Below, piece by piece: positions 26,300-37,527 of a DNA stretch of 64,000 nt. This stretch comes from Anseongella ginsenosidimutans. GTDB taxonomy: Bacteria; Bacteroidota; Bacteroidia; Sphingobacteriales; Sphingobacteriaceae. The position numbers and the translations under genes are program-made. How positions within the stretch are numbered: position 1 is the stretch's first letter; each line of letters starts with the position of its first letter. The notes under the pieces were generated by a model. It had not been told where the DNA came from. It saw only the letters and a list, made by a program, of their open reading frames with translations, and searched no databases. The DNA lies in assembly GCF_008033235.1 (NCBI RefSeq), contig NZ_CP042432.1, forward strand, positions 1,860,001-1,924,000, in the 5' to 3' direction.

Positions 26300-27754
26300 T
26301 CATCTCGCCGCGATTTGCATTTCCCGGATGAGGTCCATCAGGTATCCGGGGTATATGCCAAACCAGACCAGCATCAGCAGGAGGGCGGCAAGCGTAGTGC
26401 CTCCGATTATATAGAATGCCGGGTGCAGCGATTCGCTTGTTTCCCGGGCATCCGGCGGCTGGAGCATCATGACTACCAGGCGCAGGTAATAGAATAGCCC
26501 GATAACGCTATTGATAACCAGCATAATGACCAGCAGCCAGCGGCTGGAATCCACGCCGGCTGCCACCACGTAGAATTTGCCTATGAAACCGGCGGTGAGC
26601 GGAATGCCCGCTAGTGACAGAAGCATGGCGGTAAATACCAGGGCCAGCCAGGGGCGGTTCCAGAGGAGGCCTTTATAGTCTTCCATCTTTTCGGCATCGC
26701 GTACGGGATCGGAAAGCACGGTAAGGACGCCGAAGGCGCCCAGCGTGGTGATGAAATATGCAACCAGGTAAAAGATGACGGCTTCCACGCCGGCGCCGCC
26801 CGCATTTCCAGCAACGGCGATAAAGGCTACCAGAAGGTAACCCAGGTGGGCGACAGAGGAGTAGGCCAGGAGGCGTTTTACATTTTGCTGCATAAGCGCA
26901 AGCAGGTTTCCTGCGAACATGGAAATAATGGCGATTACCGAGAAAATAAGCAGGAGTACAGGGTAGCGGTAAGCATTCACCTCTGCAAAGAAGCGAAGCA
27001 AAAGGATCATCATTCCCCCTTTGGAAACAGTGGCGATAAAGGCGGTTACCGGGGCTGGAGCGCCCTCGTACACATCGGCAGTCCACATATGAAAGGGCAC
27101 CACAGCCAGCTTGAAGCCGATGCCCACGATCATCATTCCGAAACCGGCCATCAGCAGCGGGGTAAGCTGCTCCATCGCTGCCAGGGATTTGCCTATTTCC
27201 GGGAAAGACATATTCCCGGTCTGCGCGTAAATAAGCGCCATGCCAAACAACAGGAAGGCGGAAGAAAAGGCGGCCAGGATCAGGTACTTAATACCAGCTT
27301 CATCTGATCTTTCGCGGCGGCGAAGGTAGGCGATAAGGCCGTAAAGGCTTACGCTAAGTGTTTCCAGCCCCAGAAACAGGGAAGCGAAATGCCGGCTGAT
27401 GACCAGGACCAGTGCGCCCAGGGTAGCCAGGACCAGCAGCACATAATATTCTTCCCTGCGGCTTTCTCTTTGTTCAAAATAGCCGTAGGAAAGGAGGGTT
27501 ACGGCCAGCGCTGCCAGCAGGATAAGCCCCATGCTGAAAATGCCTGCGCCGTCAATGATAAAGAGCGGCTCAATAATATGCGGAATGCTGTCATATGAAT
27601 AAAAAACTCCTGCAAACGCGGCGAGGAAGGAGAGCAGGGTCAGTATATACATTAACAGGTGATTGCGGCGAATGGCAATGGCGCTGATCAATACGAGGGC
27701 TGCTGCCGAACAGATCAGTAAAGGGAGAATGCTCATAAAATCAGTTCCGTTCAT
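26300..27754 (-). CDS. nuoN: NADH-quinone oxidoreductase subunit N
   Basis: Membrane-arm antiporter-like subunit of complex I, 484 residues with about 14 helices. The proton-translocating family core is clear (VVPFHMWTADVYEGAPAPVTAFIATVSK; LAYSSVAHLGYLLVAF; AGIPLTAGFIGKFYV). It is the last gene of the nuo operon. The start MNGTDFMSILPLL at 27754 overlaps the nuoM stop by 14 bases; a second ATG at 27736 would avoid the overlap. Confidence 0.96.
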   Translation of the reverse strand: MNGTDFMSILPLLICSAAALVLISAIAIRRNHLLMYILTLLSFLAAFAGVFYSYDSIPHIIEPLFIIDGAGIFSMGLILLAALAVTLLSYGYFEQRESRREEYYVLLVLATLGALVLVISRHFASLFLGLETLSVSLYGLIAYLRRRERSDEAGIKYLILAAFSSAFLLFGMALIYAQTGNMSFPEIGKSLAAMEQLTPLLMAGFGMMIVGIGFKLAVVPFHMWTADVYEGAPAPVTAFIATVSKGGMMILLLRFFAEVNAYRYPVLLLIFSVIAIISMFAGNLLALMQQNVKRLLAYSSVAHLGYLLVAFIAVAGNAGGAGVEAVIFYLVAYFITTLGAFGVLTVLSDPVRDAEKMEDYKGLLWNRPWLALVFTAMLLSLAGIPLTAGFIGKFYVVAAGVDSSRWLLVIMLVINSVIGLFYYLRLVVMMLQPPDARETSESLHPAFYIIGGTTLAALLLMLVWFGIYPGYLMDLIREMQIAAR

Positions 27755-29297
27755 CGAAGACCTCCTTTTCGCCGGGTTGGATTTTCAAAGTATTCTCCGC
27801 CTGATTTAGCGCGGGGGCGCCGGGTGAGATGTTGAAGACGCTTCCTGGCTGGTTTAGTTTCATGATCGCATTTTCCGATGTTTCCAACGCTTTTTGCGGA
27901 AATAAGCCAAGCCAGATGATCGCCGCCACCAGGGGCATCATGATCAGGTACTCCCGGAGCCGCATATCTGGAAATTCCCATTCCTTCTGTGTTTGTCCGA
28001 AAAACACTTTCTGCATAATGCGCAGCGAGTAGATAGTGGCGATTACCAGGCCCGTCGCGGCCAGTACCGTCATTAGCCGGTTGGAAGGCCAGGTACCGTT
28101 TAACGTGAGGAACTCCGCAATGAAATTTCCCAGGCCCGGCAATCCCAGGGAAGCCATGACAAAGACCATCATGGCGGCGCCGAGCGCCGGATGCCCTTTC
28201 CACAAACCTCCCATTTGGGTAATGTCCCGGGTATGCGTACGTTCGTACAGCATTCCTGCCAGGAGAAATAAGGCTCCCGTGCTGATGCCGTGGGTGATCA
28301 TTTGCATCACTACTCCCTGCAGCGCCATTTCAGTAAAGGCAAATACCCCCAGCATGACGAAACCCATGTGGCTTACGCTCGTGTAGGCAATGAGCCGTTT
28401 CAGATCGGTTTGGGCAAAGGCGAGCTTGCCTCCGTACAGGATCCCGATCACGCCCAGCAGCATTCCCCAGGGAGCGAAGTTCATGGCTTGTTCCGGGAAC
28501 AGCGGCAATACAAAGCGGATCAGGCCATAGGCCCCGGTCTTTAGCAGCAATCCGGCCAATACCAGGCTGCCGGCGGTAGGGGCTTCTCCATGCGCATCGG
28601 GAAGCCAGTTGTGGAAGGGGAAGGCGGGCAGTTTCACGATAAAGGCAAGGAGGAAGCCGCCCATGAGCCAGCCGGCAATACCTGCCGGTAATTCCGTACC
28701 CAGTAAGTCAAAATAATCGAAGGAATAGTTCCCGGAGCTTTGTCCCTGGATGAAATAAAGCCCCAGGATGGCCAGTAACATGAATAGCCCGCTGGCCTGC
28801 GTGAAAATAAAAAATTTATAAGCGGCGTAAATGCGGTTTGCGTGGCCCCAGATACCGATCAGGAAATACATAGGAATGAGCATGACTTCCCAGAAAAAAT
28901 AAAAGAGAAAAAGGTCCATTGTCAGAAATACGCCGGTTATGCCGGCGAGTACCCAAAGCAGGTTAAAATGAAAGAAGCCGGGCCGCTCCCTGATCTCTTT
29001 CCAGGAGCAAAGCACGCCCAGCGCTCCCAGGAAAAAGGTAAGCAGGAGCATTAGCAGGCTCAGGCCGTCGAGCGCTAAATGAAAGCGGATGCCGAAGCGG
29101 GGGATCCATTCCAGGTTCAGGTCTGTTATCCATTCCCCGGGCGATGGGTTTTGCAGCCAGATTCCCAGGGCGATGGCGAAGTCAAGAAGCACCGCTGCCA
29201 GGGCCGTATACCGCGCCAGCAACACATTCCAGCGGGCAATCAGCCAGGAAAGCAGCCCTCCGGTCAGCAGGATCAATATCAGCCAGGCGAGGATCAT
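27741..29297 (-). CDS. nuoM: NADH-quinone oxidoreductase subunit M
   Basis: Antiporter-like proton-pumping subunit of complex I, 518 residues with about 14 helices. KLPAFPFHNWLPDAHGEAPTAGS and KRLIAYTSVSHMGFVMLG carry the conserved His and Lys channel residues, and FFWEVMLIPMYFLIGIWG the conserved Glu. A charged tail of about 30 residues extends past the last helix. It lies 13 bases after nuoL and overlaps nuoN. Confidence 0.97.
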   Translation of the reverse strand: MILAWLILILLTGGLLSWLIARWNVLLARYTALAAVLLDFAIALGIWLQNPSPGEWITDLNLEWIPRFGIRFHLALDGLSLLMLLLTFFLGALGVLCSWKEIRERPGFFHFNLLWVLAGITGVFLTMDLFLFYFFWEVMLIPMYFLIGIWGHANRIYAAYKFFIFTQASGLFMLLAILGLYFIQGQSSGNYSFDYFDLLGTELPAGIAGWLMGGFLLAFIVKLPAFPFHNWLPDAHGEAPTAGSLVLAGLLLKTGAYGLIRFVLPLFPEQAMNFAPWGMLLGVIGILYGGKLAFAQTDLKRLIAYTSVSHMGFVMLGVFAFTEMALQGVVMQMITHGISTGALFLLAGMLYERTHTRDITQMGGLWKGHPALGAAMMVFVMASLGLPGLGNFIAEFLTLNGTWPSNRLMTVLAATGLVIATIYSLRIMQKVFFGQTQKEWEFPDMRLREYLIMMPLVAAIIWLGLFPQKALETSENAIMKLNQPGSVFNISPGAPALNQAENTLKIQPGEKEVFDERN

Positions 29298-29310
29298 ATT
29301 TAAAATAGTT

Positions 29311-31182
29311 TCATGCTAAAATGCTAATAGTCAAAATAATAAGGGCTCCTATCGCAGCGCCGAGAATGTATTGCCGGAGGATTCCTGTTTGGGTTTGAAT
29401 AAATTGCCTGTTCAGCCAGAAGCTGAAGGAAGCAAGGCTTGTATAAAATTTATCCGTAATATCTTCACGGTTGATGGCAGCCAGCCATTTATAGGGCCTT
29501 ACCAAGAGGGCTCCGTATAATTGGTCAAAGGCCCATCCGGAATGAAAAAGCCGCTGCAAGCCCCTGGTGCTTTTATCCAGTCCGGGCAGCAGCTGCGGTT
29601 TCCGTATAAAAAACAACCAGGAAATATAAATGCCTCCAAAAGTGAGTATCGCGGCGATGCCCTGGGAGAGCCATTCCAGTGCGATGGACTCCCTGACGGA
29701 GTGGGATACCGGCAATACGGTATTCAGAAAGCCGGAAAATAAGGTAATATGCCCCAGGTTATGCGGTAATTCGATAAAGCCGGCAAAGATGGAAAAGAAA
29801 GCAAGGATCAGCAGCGGGACAGTCATCGCCTTGCCCGGATGATGAGAAACGGCTGTTTTGACTTCACCCCAGAAGGTGATGAACACCATCCGGAAGGTAT
29901 ATATAGCGGTAAGAAATGCTCCCGTTAACGCTGCAAGCCATAGCCAGGTACTGCCATTTTCACCGGCGAAGGCCAGCCAGACGATCTGGTCCTTGCTGTA
30001 AAAACCGGCGGTGATAAGGGGCAGCGCAGCCAGGGATGCGGAGCCGGCGAGAAAAGTCCAATAGACCACGGGAAGTTCCTTGCGCAAGCCGCCCATTTTG
30101 AACATATCCTGTTCGTGATGCAGGGCTTCGATCACGGCGCCCGCTCCCAGGAATAGCAAGGCCTTGAAGAAAGCATGGGTAAAAAAATGGAAAATGGCGG
30201 CCGTCCATGCGCCGAGCCCCAGCGCCAGGAACATATACCCGATCTGGCTGATGGTGGAGTAGGCCAGCACCCGTTTCAGGTCCCGCTGGCAAAGGGCGCT
30301 GAACCCAGCAATGAGCAGCGTCAGAGCCCCGATAAGCGCCACGGTACTCATTGCCGCGGGAGAAAGCTCGAAGATGGGATGCATCCTGGCGATCAGGTAG
30401 ACCCCGGCCGTAACCATGGTGGCAGCATGGATCAGCGCCGAAACCGGGGTGGGGCCGGCCATTGCATCTGGAAGCCAGGTCTGCAGGGGCAGCTGGGCTG
30501 ATTTTCCCACCGCTCCGCCAAGCAGAAGCAGCGCAATTACCGTGGGGCTGGCGGCGGCAGGCCATACGCCTTCCGTACCGCTCAGGATCTCCCGGATATT
30601 CAGGGTGCCGAATGCCTGGAACAGCATAAATAATCCGATGGCAAAGGCCGTATCGCCGATCCGGGTAACAATAAATGCTTTTTGCGCAGCCGCTCCGTTT
30701 ACAGGATCCTTATACCAGAAACCGATAAGAAGGAAGGAGCAAAGGCCTACGCCTTCCCATCCCAAATACATCAGCAGCAGGTTGTCGGCCAGCACCAGCA
30801 TCAGCATGGAGCCCACGAACAGGTTCAGGTAAGCGAAAAAGCGAGTGAAGCCCTCATCTTTGGCCATGTAGCCGGTGGAATAGACATGGATCAGGAAACC
30901 CACAAACGTAATGACAAAGGTAAAAACCAGTGACAGGGAATCCAGGTAAAGGGTGATCCCGGGGCTCCAGCCAGCCACGTCAAACCATTCCCAAAGCCGG
31001 AGTGTCAGGGGTTCGCCTTTCCCGGAAATAAACGCAACGCCGGTAATAATAGTCAGCAGCGCGGAAAGCCCCATGCTTCCGCAGCCAATGATCCCTGCTG
31101 CCGGTTTAGAAAGCCGGCCGCCGGCAAGGATCAGGATCATTGCTCCTAAATAGGGGAAAGCCGGAATTAACCACCATGCCAT
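29311..31182 (-). CDS. nuoL: NADH-quinone oxidoreductase subunit L
   Basis: Largest antiporter-like subunit at the distal end of the complex I membrane arm, 623 residues, normal length. Signature segments are YLGWEGVGLCSFLLIGFW, PLQTWLPDAMAGPTPVSALIHAATMVTAG and RVLAYSTISQIGYMFLALG. The C-terminal ~100 residues correspond to the lateral helix and final anchor. The gene is preceded by a 77-base gap with short repeats, the only wide gap in the distal half of the operon. Confidence 0.97.
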   Translation of the reverse strand: MAWWLIPAFPYLGAMILILAGGRLSKPAAGIIGCGSMGLSALLTIITGVAFISGKGEPLTLRLWEWFDVAGWSPGITLYLDSLSLVFTFVITFVGFLIHVYSTGYMAKDEGFTRFFAYLNLFVGSMLMLVLADNLLLMYLGWEGVGLCSFLLIGFWYKDPVNGAAAQKAFIVTRIGDTAFAIGLFMLFQAFGTLNIREILSGTEGVWPAAASPTVIALLLLGGAVGKSAQLPLQTWLPDAMAGPTPVSALIHAATMVTAGVYLIARMHPIFELSPAAMSTVALIGALTLLIAGFSALCQRDLKRVLAYSTISQIGYMFLALGLGAWTAAIFHFFTHAFFKALLFLGAGAVIEALHHEQDMFKMGGLRKELPVVYWTFLAGSASLAALPLITAGFYSKDQIVWLAFAGENGSTWLWLAALTGAFLTAIYTFRMVFITFWGEVKTAVSHHPGKAMTVPLLILAFFSIFAGFIELPHNLGHITLFSGFLNTVLPVSHSVRESIALEWLSQGIAAILTFGGIYISWLFFIRKPQLLPGLDKSTRGLQRLFHSGWAFDQLYGALLVRPYKWLAAINREDITDKFYTSLASFSFWLNRQFIQTQTGILRQYILGAAIGALIILTISILA

Positions 31183-31185
31183 ATT

Positions 31186-31215
31186 GGTTCAAAGTTTAAT
31201 GTTCAAAGTTCAACG
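31186..31215. repeat. Short-repeat tract between nuoK and nuoL
   Basis: GGTTCAAAGTTTAATGTTCAAAGTTCAACG directly precedes the nuoL start (on the minus strand it reads GAACTTTGAACATTAAAC-type units). A lone GGAACTTTGACTTCGTTCAAA lies at the nuoK end of the same gap. It has the same units as the arrays at 37528-38029 and 38501-38628. Confidence 0.65.
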
Positions 31216-31259
31216 TTGGCTACGACGGGCGCCGCCTTTTGCAGGAACTTTGACTTCGT

Positions 31260-31568
31260 TCAAAATTTCATTTTACTTGCCGCATCGCTGTCAATTGTTT
31301 TGAGTTGATGATAGATCTGGAGGATCAGCGCAAGGCCTACGGAAACTTCGGCGGCGGCCATGGCCAGGATGAACATGAACATGATCTGTCCGTCGGGCTG
31401 GCTCCAGCGCGCCCCGGCCACGATAAATGCCAGCCCTGCAGCGTTCAGCATGATCTCTACGGACATCAGCATGAAAAGTATGTTCCTCCGTATTAATACG
31501 CTCAGCAAGCCAAGCATAAAAAGTATGCCTGCCAGCAGCAGGCCGGTTTCCATTGGCGGTAAATTCAT
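31260..31568 (-). CDS. nuoK: NADH-quinone oxidoreductase subunit K
   Basis: Small three-helix membrane subunit of complex I, 102 residues. [23 protein letters not shown] contains the conserved Glu of the second helix, and [20 protein letters not shown] the Glu of the third. The start overlaps the nuoJ stop by four bases (ATGA), so the two are translationally coupled. Confidence 0.96.
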   Translation of the reverse strand: MNLPPMETGLLLAGILFMLGLLSVLIRRNILFMLMSVEIMLNAAGLAFIVAGARWSQPDGQIMFMFILAMAAAEVSVGLALILQIYHQLKTIDSDAASKMKF

Positions 31569-32095
31569 CTGTCACTCCTTTCCAGGAAGCGGTGTACGAT
31601 CTTTTTCCGCTGCCGCCCCAGGTGATAGGCGCCCACTATGCCGGCCATCAGTAACATGGCCGATAGTTCAACCGCCAGCATATAAGGGCCGTACAGGGAC
31701 AAGGCTACTTCTTTCGTATCCACTACCTTTATTTGTTCGTTGTTTACGTAATCTTCTGAATAGATGAGCCAGATCAGTTCCACCAGCAGTACCAGGGACA
31801 GTAATGCCGGGAATATCCATATGCGGGGGCTTAGCCACTGTTTTTCTTCTCCGGCCGATTCGCCTCCGAGATTTAGCATCATGATCACGAATACCATCAG
31901 GACCATGATGGCGCCTGCGTACACGATCAGTTCCAGGGCGGCGATAAACGGGGCTCCGTAGGTAAAAAAGATGACTGCAACCGCCATAAAGGAGGTTACC
32001 AGGTATAGCAGGGCATGCATGATATTATACCGGGTCACCACCATGATGGTGCAAACGACGGCGATGACCGCTGCTATGTTAAAAGCGAGGTTCAT
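31565..32095 (-). CDS. nuoJ: NADH-quinone oxidoreductase subunit J
   Basis: Five-helix membrane subunit of complex I, 176 residues. [24 protein letters not shown] and [22 protein letters not shown] form the conserved helix-3 region. Four-base overlaps join it to both nuoI upstream and nuoK downstream. Confidence 0.96.
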   Translation of the reverse strand: MNLAFNIAAVIAVVCTIMVVTRYNIMHALLYLVTSFMAVAVIFFTYGAPFIAALELIVYAGAIMVLMVFVIMMLNLGGESAGEEKQWLSPRIWIFPALLSLVLLVELIWLIYSEDYVNNEQIKVVDTKEVALSLYGPYMLAVELSAMLLMAGIVGAYHLGRQRKKIVHRFLERSDR

Positions 32096-32607
32096 GGCAA
32101 TAAGTCTTTCAGGTTTACAGGAGGATCTTCTTTCTGCGCTTCGCCTTTTCCTTTTCCGCCAATGGCCAGCCCCGCTACTTTATAGTAGTTGTATCCATGG
32201 TATTTTCCCTGGCCGTTTATCAGCAGGTCTTCCTTTTCATAGACCAGGTTCTGCCGGTCGTACTCCGCCATTTCATAGTCCGGTATGAGCTGGATCGCAT
32301 AGGTAGGGCAGGCTTCCTCACAATAGCCGCAATAAATGCAGCGGGAAAAATTGATCCGGAAAAACTCCGGGTAACGGCGCCCCTCCTCGTCTTCGGCGGC
32401 TTGAAGCGCAATGCAGTCAACCGGGCAAGCCGCTGCGCAAAGGTAACAGCCTACACATCGTTCACCCATATCAGGGTCACGGGTCAGCACGATCCTTCCC
32501 CGCCACCGCGCCGGTAAAGGGGCTTTCTTTTCCGGATACTGATACGTTTCCCGCTTATGGAACATATGCAGGAAAGTCAGCCACATGGTTCTTAATAAAC
32601 TGTACAT
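32092..32607 (-). CDS. nuoI: NADH-quinone oxidoreductase subunit I (2x4Fe-4S)
   Basis: Peripheral-arm subunit that carries electrons through clusters N6a and N6b. 171 residues. Two full C-x2-C-x2-C-x3-C-P motifs are present: [16 protein letters not shown] (about residues 54-69) and [16 protein letters not shown] (about 91-106). The start overlaps nothing upstream but follows nuoH directly; the stop overlaps the nuoJ start. Confidence 0.97.
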   Translation of the reverse strand: MYSLLRTMWLTFLHMFHKRETYQYPEKKAPLPARWRGRIVLTRDPDMGERCVGCYLCAAACPVDCIALQAAEDEEGRRYPEFFRINFSRCIYCGYCEEACPTYAIQLIPDYEMAEYDRQNLVYEKEDLLINGQGKYHGYNYYKVAGLAIGGKGKGEAQKEDPPVNLKDLLP

Positions 32608-32608
32608 A

Positions 32609-33568
32609 CTATAACAATTTTATCGCTGCCGTCACCAGTAAATTCAGCAGTGAAAGAGGCAGCAAGAATTTCCAACCGTATTCCATCAGCTGGTCATACC
32701 TGGGGCGTGGCAGCGACGCCCGCAACAGGATGAACAAGCAAATGAACGCGAAGGTCTTAATCACAAACCAGATGATAGGGGGCAGGAAATCCGGCCCAAG
32801 CCAGCCGCCGAAATAGAGCGTCGTTACAAGGCATGATATCAGCGTAACGCCCATGTATTCACCGATAAAGAACATACCGAATTTCATTCCCGAATATTCC
32901 GAATGGAAGCCGGCGACCAGCTCGCTTTCCGATTCGGGTATGTCGAAAGGCAGGCGGTGGGTCTCGGCGATCCCGGCCACCAGGAAAATGAAAAAGCCGA
33001 CAAACTGCGGGAAAATAAACCATCCGCCCTGCTGGGCCAGTACAATGTCCTTCAGATTAAAGGATCCGCTCAATAGGACCACACCCATCAGCGACAGTCC
33101 CATGAATACTTCATAGGTGATCATCTGTGCCGCTCCGCGCATGGCGCCCAGCAAGGAATATTTATTGTTGGAAGCCCAGCCTCCCAGCATAATGCTGTAG
33201 GCTCCCAGGGAAGAGAAGGCGAGGAACAGCAGGATGCCAATGTTAAAGTCAGCTACCATAAGGCCGGGCGCAAAAGGGATAATGGTAAAGCTCATGAGTA
33301 CGGTAGCAACCACAATGGCGGGTGCGAAGACGAAGACCAGGCGGTCGGCAAAGGGAGGGACCCAGTCCTCCTTGAAAAACATTTTAATGGAATCGGCCAG
33401 GACGATCAGTATGCCGAAGGGGCCCGCGCGGTTGGGGCCATAGCGGTCCTGCCATAAGGCCAGCAGCCGCCTTTCCAGCCAGATAAGGCCGGCGGCGGTA
33501 TTCAGTACCACGAATAGGACACCTCCAATGATCCACCAGGGATTAATAGCTGCTTCCATTTCTTCCAT
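32609..33568 (-). CDS. nuoH: NADH-quinone oxidoreductase subunit H
   Basis: Eight-helix membrane subunit that forms much of the quinone site. 319 residues. [53 protein letters not shown] and the following AGFHSEYSG are the conserved loop residues. The start at 33568 overlaps nuoG by 26 bases; an ATG at 33559 is an alternative. Confidence 0.97.
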   Translation of the reverse strand: MEEMEAAINPWWIIGGVLFVVLNTAAGLIWLERRLLALWQDRYGPNRAGPFGILIVLADSIKMFFKEDWVPPFADRLVFVFAPAIVVATVLMSFTIIPFAPGLMVADFNIGILLFLAFSSLGAYSIMLGGWASNNKYSLLGAMRGAAQMITYEVFMGLSLMGVVLLSGSFNLKDIVLAQQGGWFIFPQFVGFFIFLVAGIAETHRLPFDIPESESELVAGFHSEYSGMKFGMFFIGEYMGVTLISCLVTTLYFGGWLGPDFLPPIIWFVIKTFAFICLFILLRASLPRPRYDQLMEYGWKFLLPLSLLNLLVTAAIKLL

Positions 33569-36263
33569 CCGACTTTAGTTTTACCCATCCGGGAAGATCC
33601 ATATAGGGAACACCCGTTAGTCCGAGCGGAACCGTCCCCATGCCCGGCGGGCAATTTTCTTCTATTTGCAGGGGCAGTTTATATTCCTGCCCTTTGTACT
33701 GGAATTCCAAAGAGTCGCCGTTGCCCAGCCCCCATAAAGCGGCATCTTTTGTACTGACCCTCAGCCCGGGCGCGGGACTTTGGGAAGCGATCCCCGGCGT
33801 ATAAACACTGAGTTCTTCAGTGCCGAAAATAAAGTGGCGCGGAATGAGGTAAAGGCAGCCTTCCCGTGCCTGAAAGGGCGCTGCTTGTTCGGCAAAAAAG
33901 GCCGTTTCTCCCACCTCTTCCGGGTGGATCAGGCGTTTCCCTGGATCGCCTCCGTGCAGGGAGCCGCCTACTTCTACCTGGTACTTATTGACGGACTGTA
34001 TGGAGTTCCATCCCGGCGACCAGAAAAAAGGAATGACGGAAGAAGGAGGAATGCCTTTGTAGCCTTCCATTGTAAAGGAAAGCGGGGTATCCTCGTCTTC
34101 TGGCGGCTTGGGTTCGCTTACCTGGATGTGGGCATCTTTAGCTGTGCGGCCGCTGTAACGATGAGGCTGCCGCGGGATCTTCTGTGCGCCAATCCGGAAA
34201 TCCGCGGAGGGGCTGATTTCTTCCACACCCTGGAATTGCGGCAGCACCCTGGCCATTTCGCGCAGAAAGTCATCAAATGTTTTAAGATGACTCAGGTTTT
34301 CCCTGCTGCAGGCGCCCGCCAGCTGCTGAAGCCATCGCCAGCTTTCCTGTATAGGTTCATCTGGCGTAAATACCTGGAAGAAACGCTGACCCCGCCCCTC
34401 ACTGTTTACCAGCGTGCCGTCTGCTTCGGCAAAGGTGGCCACGGGAATGAGCATACCGGCTGCTTCCGCCGTTTGATGATATAAATGGTCGAGCAGGATC
34501 ACCTCCCGGCTGCTTTGGAAGAATTCATCGGCCAGCTCCTTTTCCGCCCGGCGGTAAAGATCGTTTTCAAGTATTATTACGGTATCGGAATGCCCGCTTT
34601 TAACGGCGTCAAGGGCTGATTCGAACCGGTGTCCGCCCATCATGGCCAGCCCCATACTGTTACATTCGGGAACCGTAAGGGCAAGCCGGACATTCCTTCC
34701 CTTTTTGGAAAGGGCCCAGGCAACATCGGCAGCTGAACGTATGACCGGCTCGCTGCCGGCGCCGTAGCCGGAAATGATCAGCGGACGTTCGGCCCGAAGT
34801 AACGTGTCGGCGATCAGGGAAACCAGCGTTCTTTCTTCGTCGTTAAGCCGTTTGATTTCCGTAGTGGCGGCATAGATCGAATGCGCAACGGCAAAGCCAA
34901 GGCGGGAAATATCGTCAGGGCTTTCATACAGGCTTTTCGCGGCAAGCTCATCCTGTTTAGCCGGGTAAGGGGTAATGCTGTACAAAGGCGCCTTGTCATC
35001 CTGGATGGCTTCACGAATTGCGGCATCCTGCCAAAGCGGGACCTTTATGGATTGGGAAATTGCTTCGGCAGGTGAGCGTTGCACCGCCTGCCGGAGGGCC
35101 AGCGCCATCCTGGGGGCGGTATTTATCAGGTCTTCTCCCAGTATCAGGATGGCGTCGGCCTGTTCGATCTCGCCAAGAGTGGGTGTCTTTGCCGGGCCTT
35201 CCTTCAGGATGCGGAGCGAAAGATTCACCAGGTCGAAGTCTGTATCGGAAACGCCATGGTAAAAGTTATCCTCTCCCACCAGCATGCGCAGGGCAAAATT
35301 GGATTCCAGGGAAGCTCTCGGTGAGCCGACGCCCAGGACTTTCCCTTCCATGATCTTAGCGGCCGCAGCGCTAAGGAGGCTGTTTTTGTCTTTGGCCGCG
35401 GGCTTGTCTTTCAGGGCGATTTCGCGGATGCGGTTATCGCTATTGACAAACTCATAGCCGAAACGCCCCCTGTCACAGATAAAGTAGCCGTTCACTTCGC
35501 CGTTAAAGCGGCTGCTGATCTGCCGAAGCTCCCCGTACCGTTCGCTCGCAATAATATTACAGCCCATTCCGCATCCCTGGCAAACGGACGGCGCACTGCG
35601 CATATCCCATTTACGGGTATAATGCTGTTTCAGTGTTTTATCGGTGAAAACGCCCGTGGGACAGACTTCCGCCAGGTTCCCGCTGAATTCGTTTTCCAGC
35701 ACGCCGTCCTCACTTCGGCCAAAATATACGTGATTATGCGCTCCCATAGCGTCCAGGTCTTTGCCGCCCGCATAATCTTTGTAAAAGCGTACGCAGCGGT
35801 AGCAATGGATGCAGCGGTTCATTTCATGGTTAAGGAAGGGTCCCAGGTACTGGTTCCGGTAGGTGCGTTTGTTAAACCGGTAGTCCCGGTAATTATGTCC
35901 TGTCATTACGGTCATGTCCTGCAGATGGCAGGAGCCTCCTTCATCGCAAACGGCGCAGTCGTGAGGATGGTTGGTCATGAGCCATTCAATGATATGCGCC
36001 CTGAAATCCACCGCTTCACTATTACTGATGGAAATCCGGGCCTGGTCACGTACGGGCTCCATGCAGGCCATCACCAGCTTGCCCTGCGCATCTTCTTCAT
36101 CCTTAAAAGATTTTACGGCGCACTGCCGGCAGGCGCCCACCGATCCCATGGCCGGGTGCCAGCAAAAGTAGGGCAGGTTAAAGCCGAGTGAAAGACAGGC
36201 TTCCAGCAGGTTTTTACCTTCCTTTACTTCATAAGGAGCGTTATCAATGAATAGTGTGGCCAT
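33543..36263 (-). CDS. nuoG: NADH-quinone oxidoreductase subunit G
   Basis: Large iron-sulfur subunit of the complex I peripheral arm. The ATG at 36263 gives [18 protein letters not shown] and 906 residues; reading from 36296 would add 11 residues inside nuoF. The N-terminus holds a 2Fe-2S site ([18 protein letters not shown]), the His-Cys3 site ([18 protein letters not shown]) and a 4Fe-4S site ([13 protein letters not shown] with a later CPTGVFTDK). A further Cys motif, [10 protein letters not shown] near residue 220, corresponds to the extra N7-type cluster site. The rest is the molybdopterin-oxidoreductase-like fold, without cofactor function in this family. It overlaps nuoF by 20 bases and nuoH by 26. 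Confidence 0.96.
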   Translation of the reverse strand: MATLFIDNAPYEVKEGKNLLEACLSLGFNLPYFCWHPAMGSVGACRQCAVKSFKDEEDAQGKLVMACMEPVRDQARISISNSEAVDFRAHIIEWLMTNHPHDCAVCDEGGSCHLQDMTVMTGHNYRDYRFNKRTYRNQYLGPFLNHEMNRCIHCYRCVRFYKDYAGGKDLDAMGAHNHVYFGRSEDGVLENEFSGNLAEVCPTGVFTDKTLKQHYTRKWDMRSAPSVCQGCGMGCNIIASERYGELRQISSRFNGEVNGYFICDRGRFGYEFVNSDNRIREIALKDKPAAKDKNSLLSAAAAKIMEGKVLGVGSPRASLESNFALRMLVGEDNFYHGVSDTDFDLVNLSLRILKEGPAKTPTLGEIEQADAILILGEDLINTAPRMALALRQAVQRSPAEAISQSIKVPLWQDAAIREAIQDDKAPLYSITPYPAKQDELAAKSLYESPDDISRLGFAVAHSIYAATTEIKRLNDEERTLVSLIADTLLRAERPLIISGYGAGSEPVIRSAADVAWALSKKGRNVRLALTVPECNSMGLAMMGGHRFESALDAVKSGHSDTVIILENDLYRRAEKELADEFFQSSREVILLDHLYHQTAEAAGMLIPVATFAEADGTLVNSEGRGQRFFQVFTPDEPIQESWRWLQQLAGACSRENLSHLKTFDDFLREMARVLPQFQGVEEISPSADFRIGAQKIPRQPHRYSGRTAKDAHIQVSEPKPPEDEDTPLSFTMEGYKGIPPSSVIPFFWSPGWNSIQSVNKYQVEVGGSLHGGDPGKRLIHPEEVGETAFFAEQAAPFQAREGCLYLIPRHFIFGTEELSVYTPGIASQSPAPGLRVSTKDAALWGLGNGDSLEFQYKGQEYKLPLQIEENCPPGMGTVPLGLTGVPYMDLPGWVKLKSDGRNGSSY

Positions 36264-37524
36264 AAGGACATCTTTTTTCGTGAATATGCTGCTCAAAATC
36301 CTGTCTGAAATATTTCAGAGCGCTTTGCAAGGGTTCCATGGCGCCGGGCGCCAGCGCGCAGAAGGTATGACCGGGTCCCAGGGCCTTCGTGTGGAATGCC
36401 AGTGTATCCAGGTCGTTTTCCCTGCCTTCCCCGTTCTCCAGGGCTTTTAATATTTTTTCAGTCCAGGGAAGGCCTTCCCGACAGGGGGTACACCAGCCGC
36501 AGGACTCCTGTGCAAAAAAATGCTCCAGGTTATGTACGAAGCCAACAGGGCAGGTCCGGTCATCCAGGACAACCACCGTTCCCGTGCCGAGCCGGCTTCC
36601 GGCCGCCGCTACCGATCCGTAATCCATGGCCACATCCAGGTGTTCTTCCACCAGGAAATCGGTGGAAGCGCCTCCCGGCAATGCGCCTCTGAAATGAAAT
36701 CCGTCCTTCATGCCACCGGCATGTTCTTCGATCAGTTCCCGGAGCGTAACGCCCATGGGAAGTTCCCAGGCTCCCGGCCGCTTCACCTGCCCGCTTACAC
36801 CATAGATTTTCGTGCCTCCGTCCTGCGGGTTCTTGCTCAGGTTCCTGAACCAGTCCGCCCCCATGGAAATAATGTGCGGAATGCAGGAAAAGGTTTCCAC
36901 GTTATTCACGATTGTGGGTTTTCCGAACAGGCCGCTTACCTGGGGGAAGGGAGGTTTGGCCCTGGGGGTGGCCCGCTTTCCCTCAAGAGAATTCAGCAGC
37001 GCTGTTTCTTCTCCGCACATGTAACGCCCCACACCGGTATGCAGGTGCATTTTCAGATGGAAGCCGCTTCCAAGGATATTTTGCCCGAGGTAGCCCGACA
37101 GTTCGGCTTCTGCGATTGCCCTACGAATTCCTTCAGCCGCTGTTTTGTAAGCCCAGCGCAGAAACACATATCCTTCCGTGGCCTGTATGGCATAAGCGGC
37201 GATCAGCATGCCTTCCAGTAATTGATGCGGGTGCCCTTCCAGCAGCCACCTGTCCTTGAACGTCCCCGGCTCCATTTCATCGGCATTGCAGATCAGGTAT
37301 TTCGTGTCAATATTTTCGTCCATGGGCACGAAGCTCCATTTCATCCCGGTATTAAAGCCCGCCCCGCCCCGGCCTTTCAGGTTGGAATCCTTTACTTCCG
37401 CCGTAATTTCCGCCGGCGACATTCCCAATGCCTTGCGCAGCGCCTGGTAACCTCCCAGCCTTTCATATTCTTCCAGGCTAAGCGGGCTGCCGTCTGTTTT
37501 GATATGGGTGGTTAGGGGTTTCAT
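36244..37524 (-). CDS. nuoF: NADH-quinone oxidoreductase subunit F
   Basis: NADH-oxidising flavoprotein subunit of complex I, 426 residues. GRGGAGFNTGMKWSF and YLICNADEMEPGTFKDR form the FMN/NADH site, and CGEETALLNSLEG is the second nucleotide motif. ESCGWCTPCREGLPW with a later Cys in HTFCALAPGA binds cluster N3. Its start codon lies three bases beyond the inverted-repeat element that separates it from nuoE, so any regulation carried by the element would act on nuoF translation or transcription first. Confidence 0.97.
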   Translation of the reverse strand: MKPLTTHIKTDGSPLSLEEYERLGGYQALRKALGMSPAEITAEVKDSNLKGRGGAGFNTGMKWSFVPMDENIDTKYLICNADEMEPGTFKDRWLLEGHPHQLLEGMLIAAYAIQATEGYVFLRWAYKTAAEGIRRAIAEAELSGYLGQNILGSGFHLKMHLHTGVGRYMCGEETALLNSLEGKRATPRAKPPFPQVSGLFGKPTIVNNVETFSCIPHIISMGADWFRNLSKNPQDGGTKIYGVSGQVKRPGAWELPMGVTLRELIEEHAGGMKDGFHFRGALPGGASTDFLVEEHLDVAMDYGSVAAAGSRLGTGTVVVLDDRTCPVGFVHNLEHFFAQESCGWCTPCREGLPWTEKILKALENGEGRENDLDTLAFHTKALGPGHTFCALAPGAMEPLQSALKYFRQDFEQHIHEKRCPYGHTIH

Positions 37525-37527
37525 TTG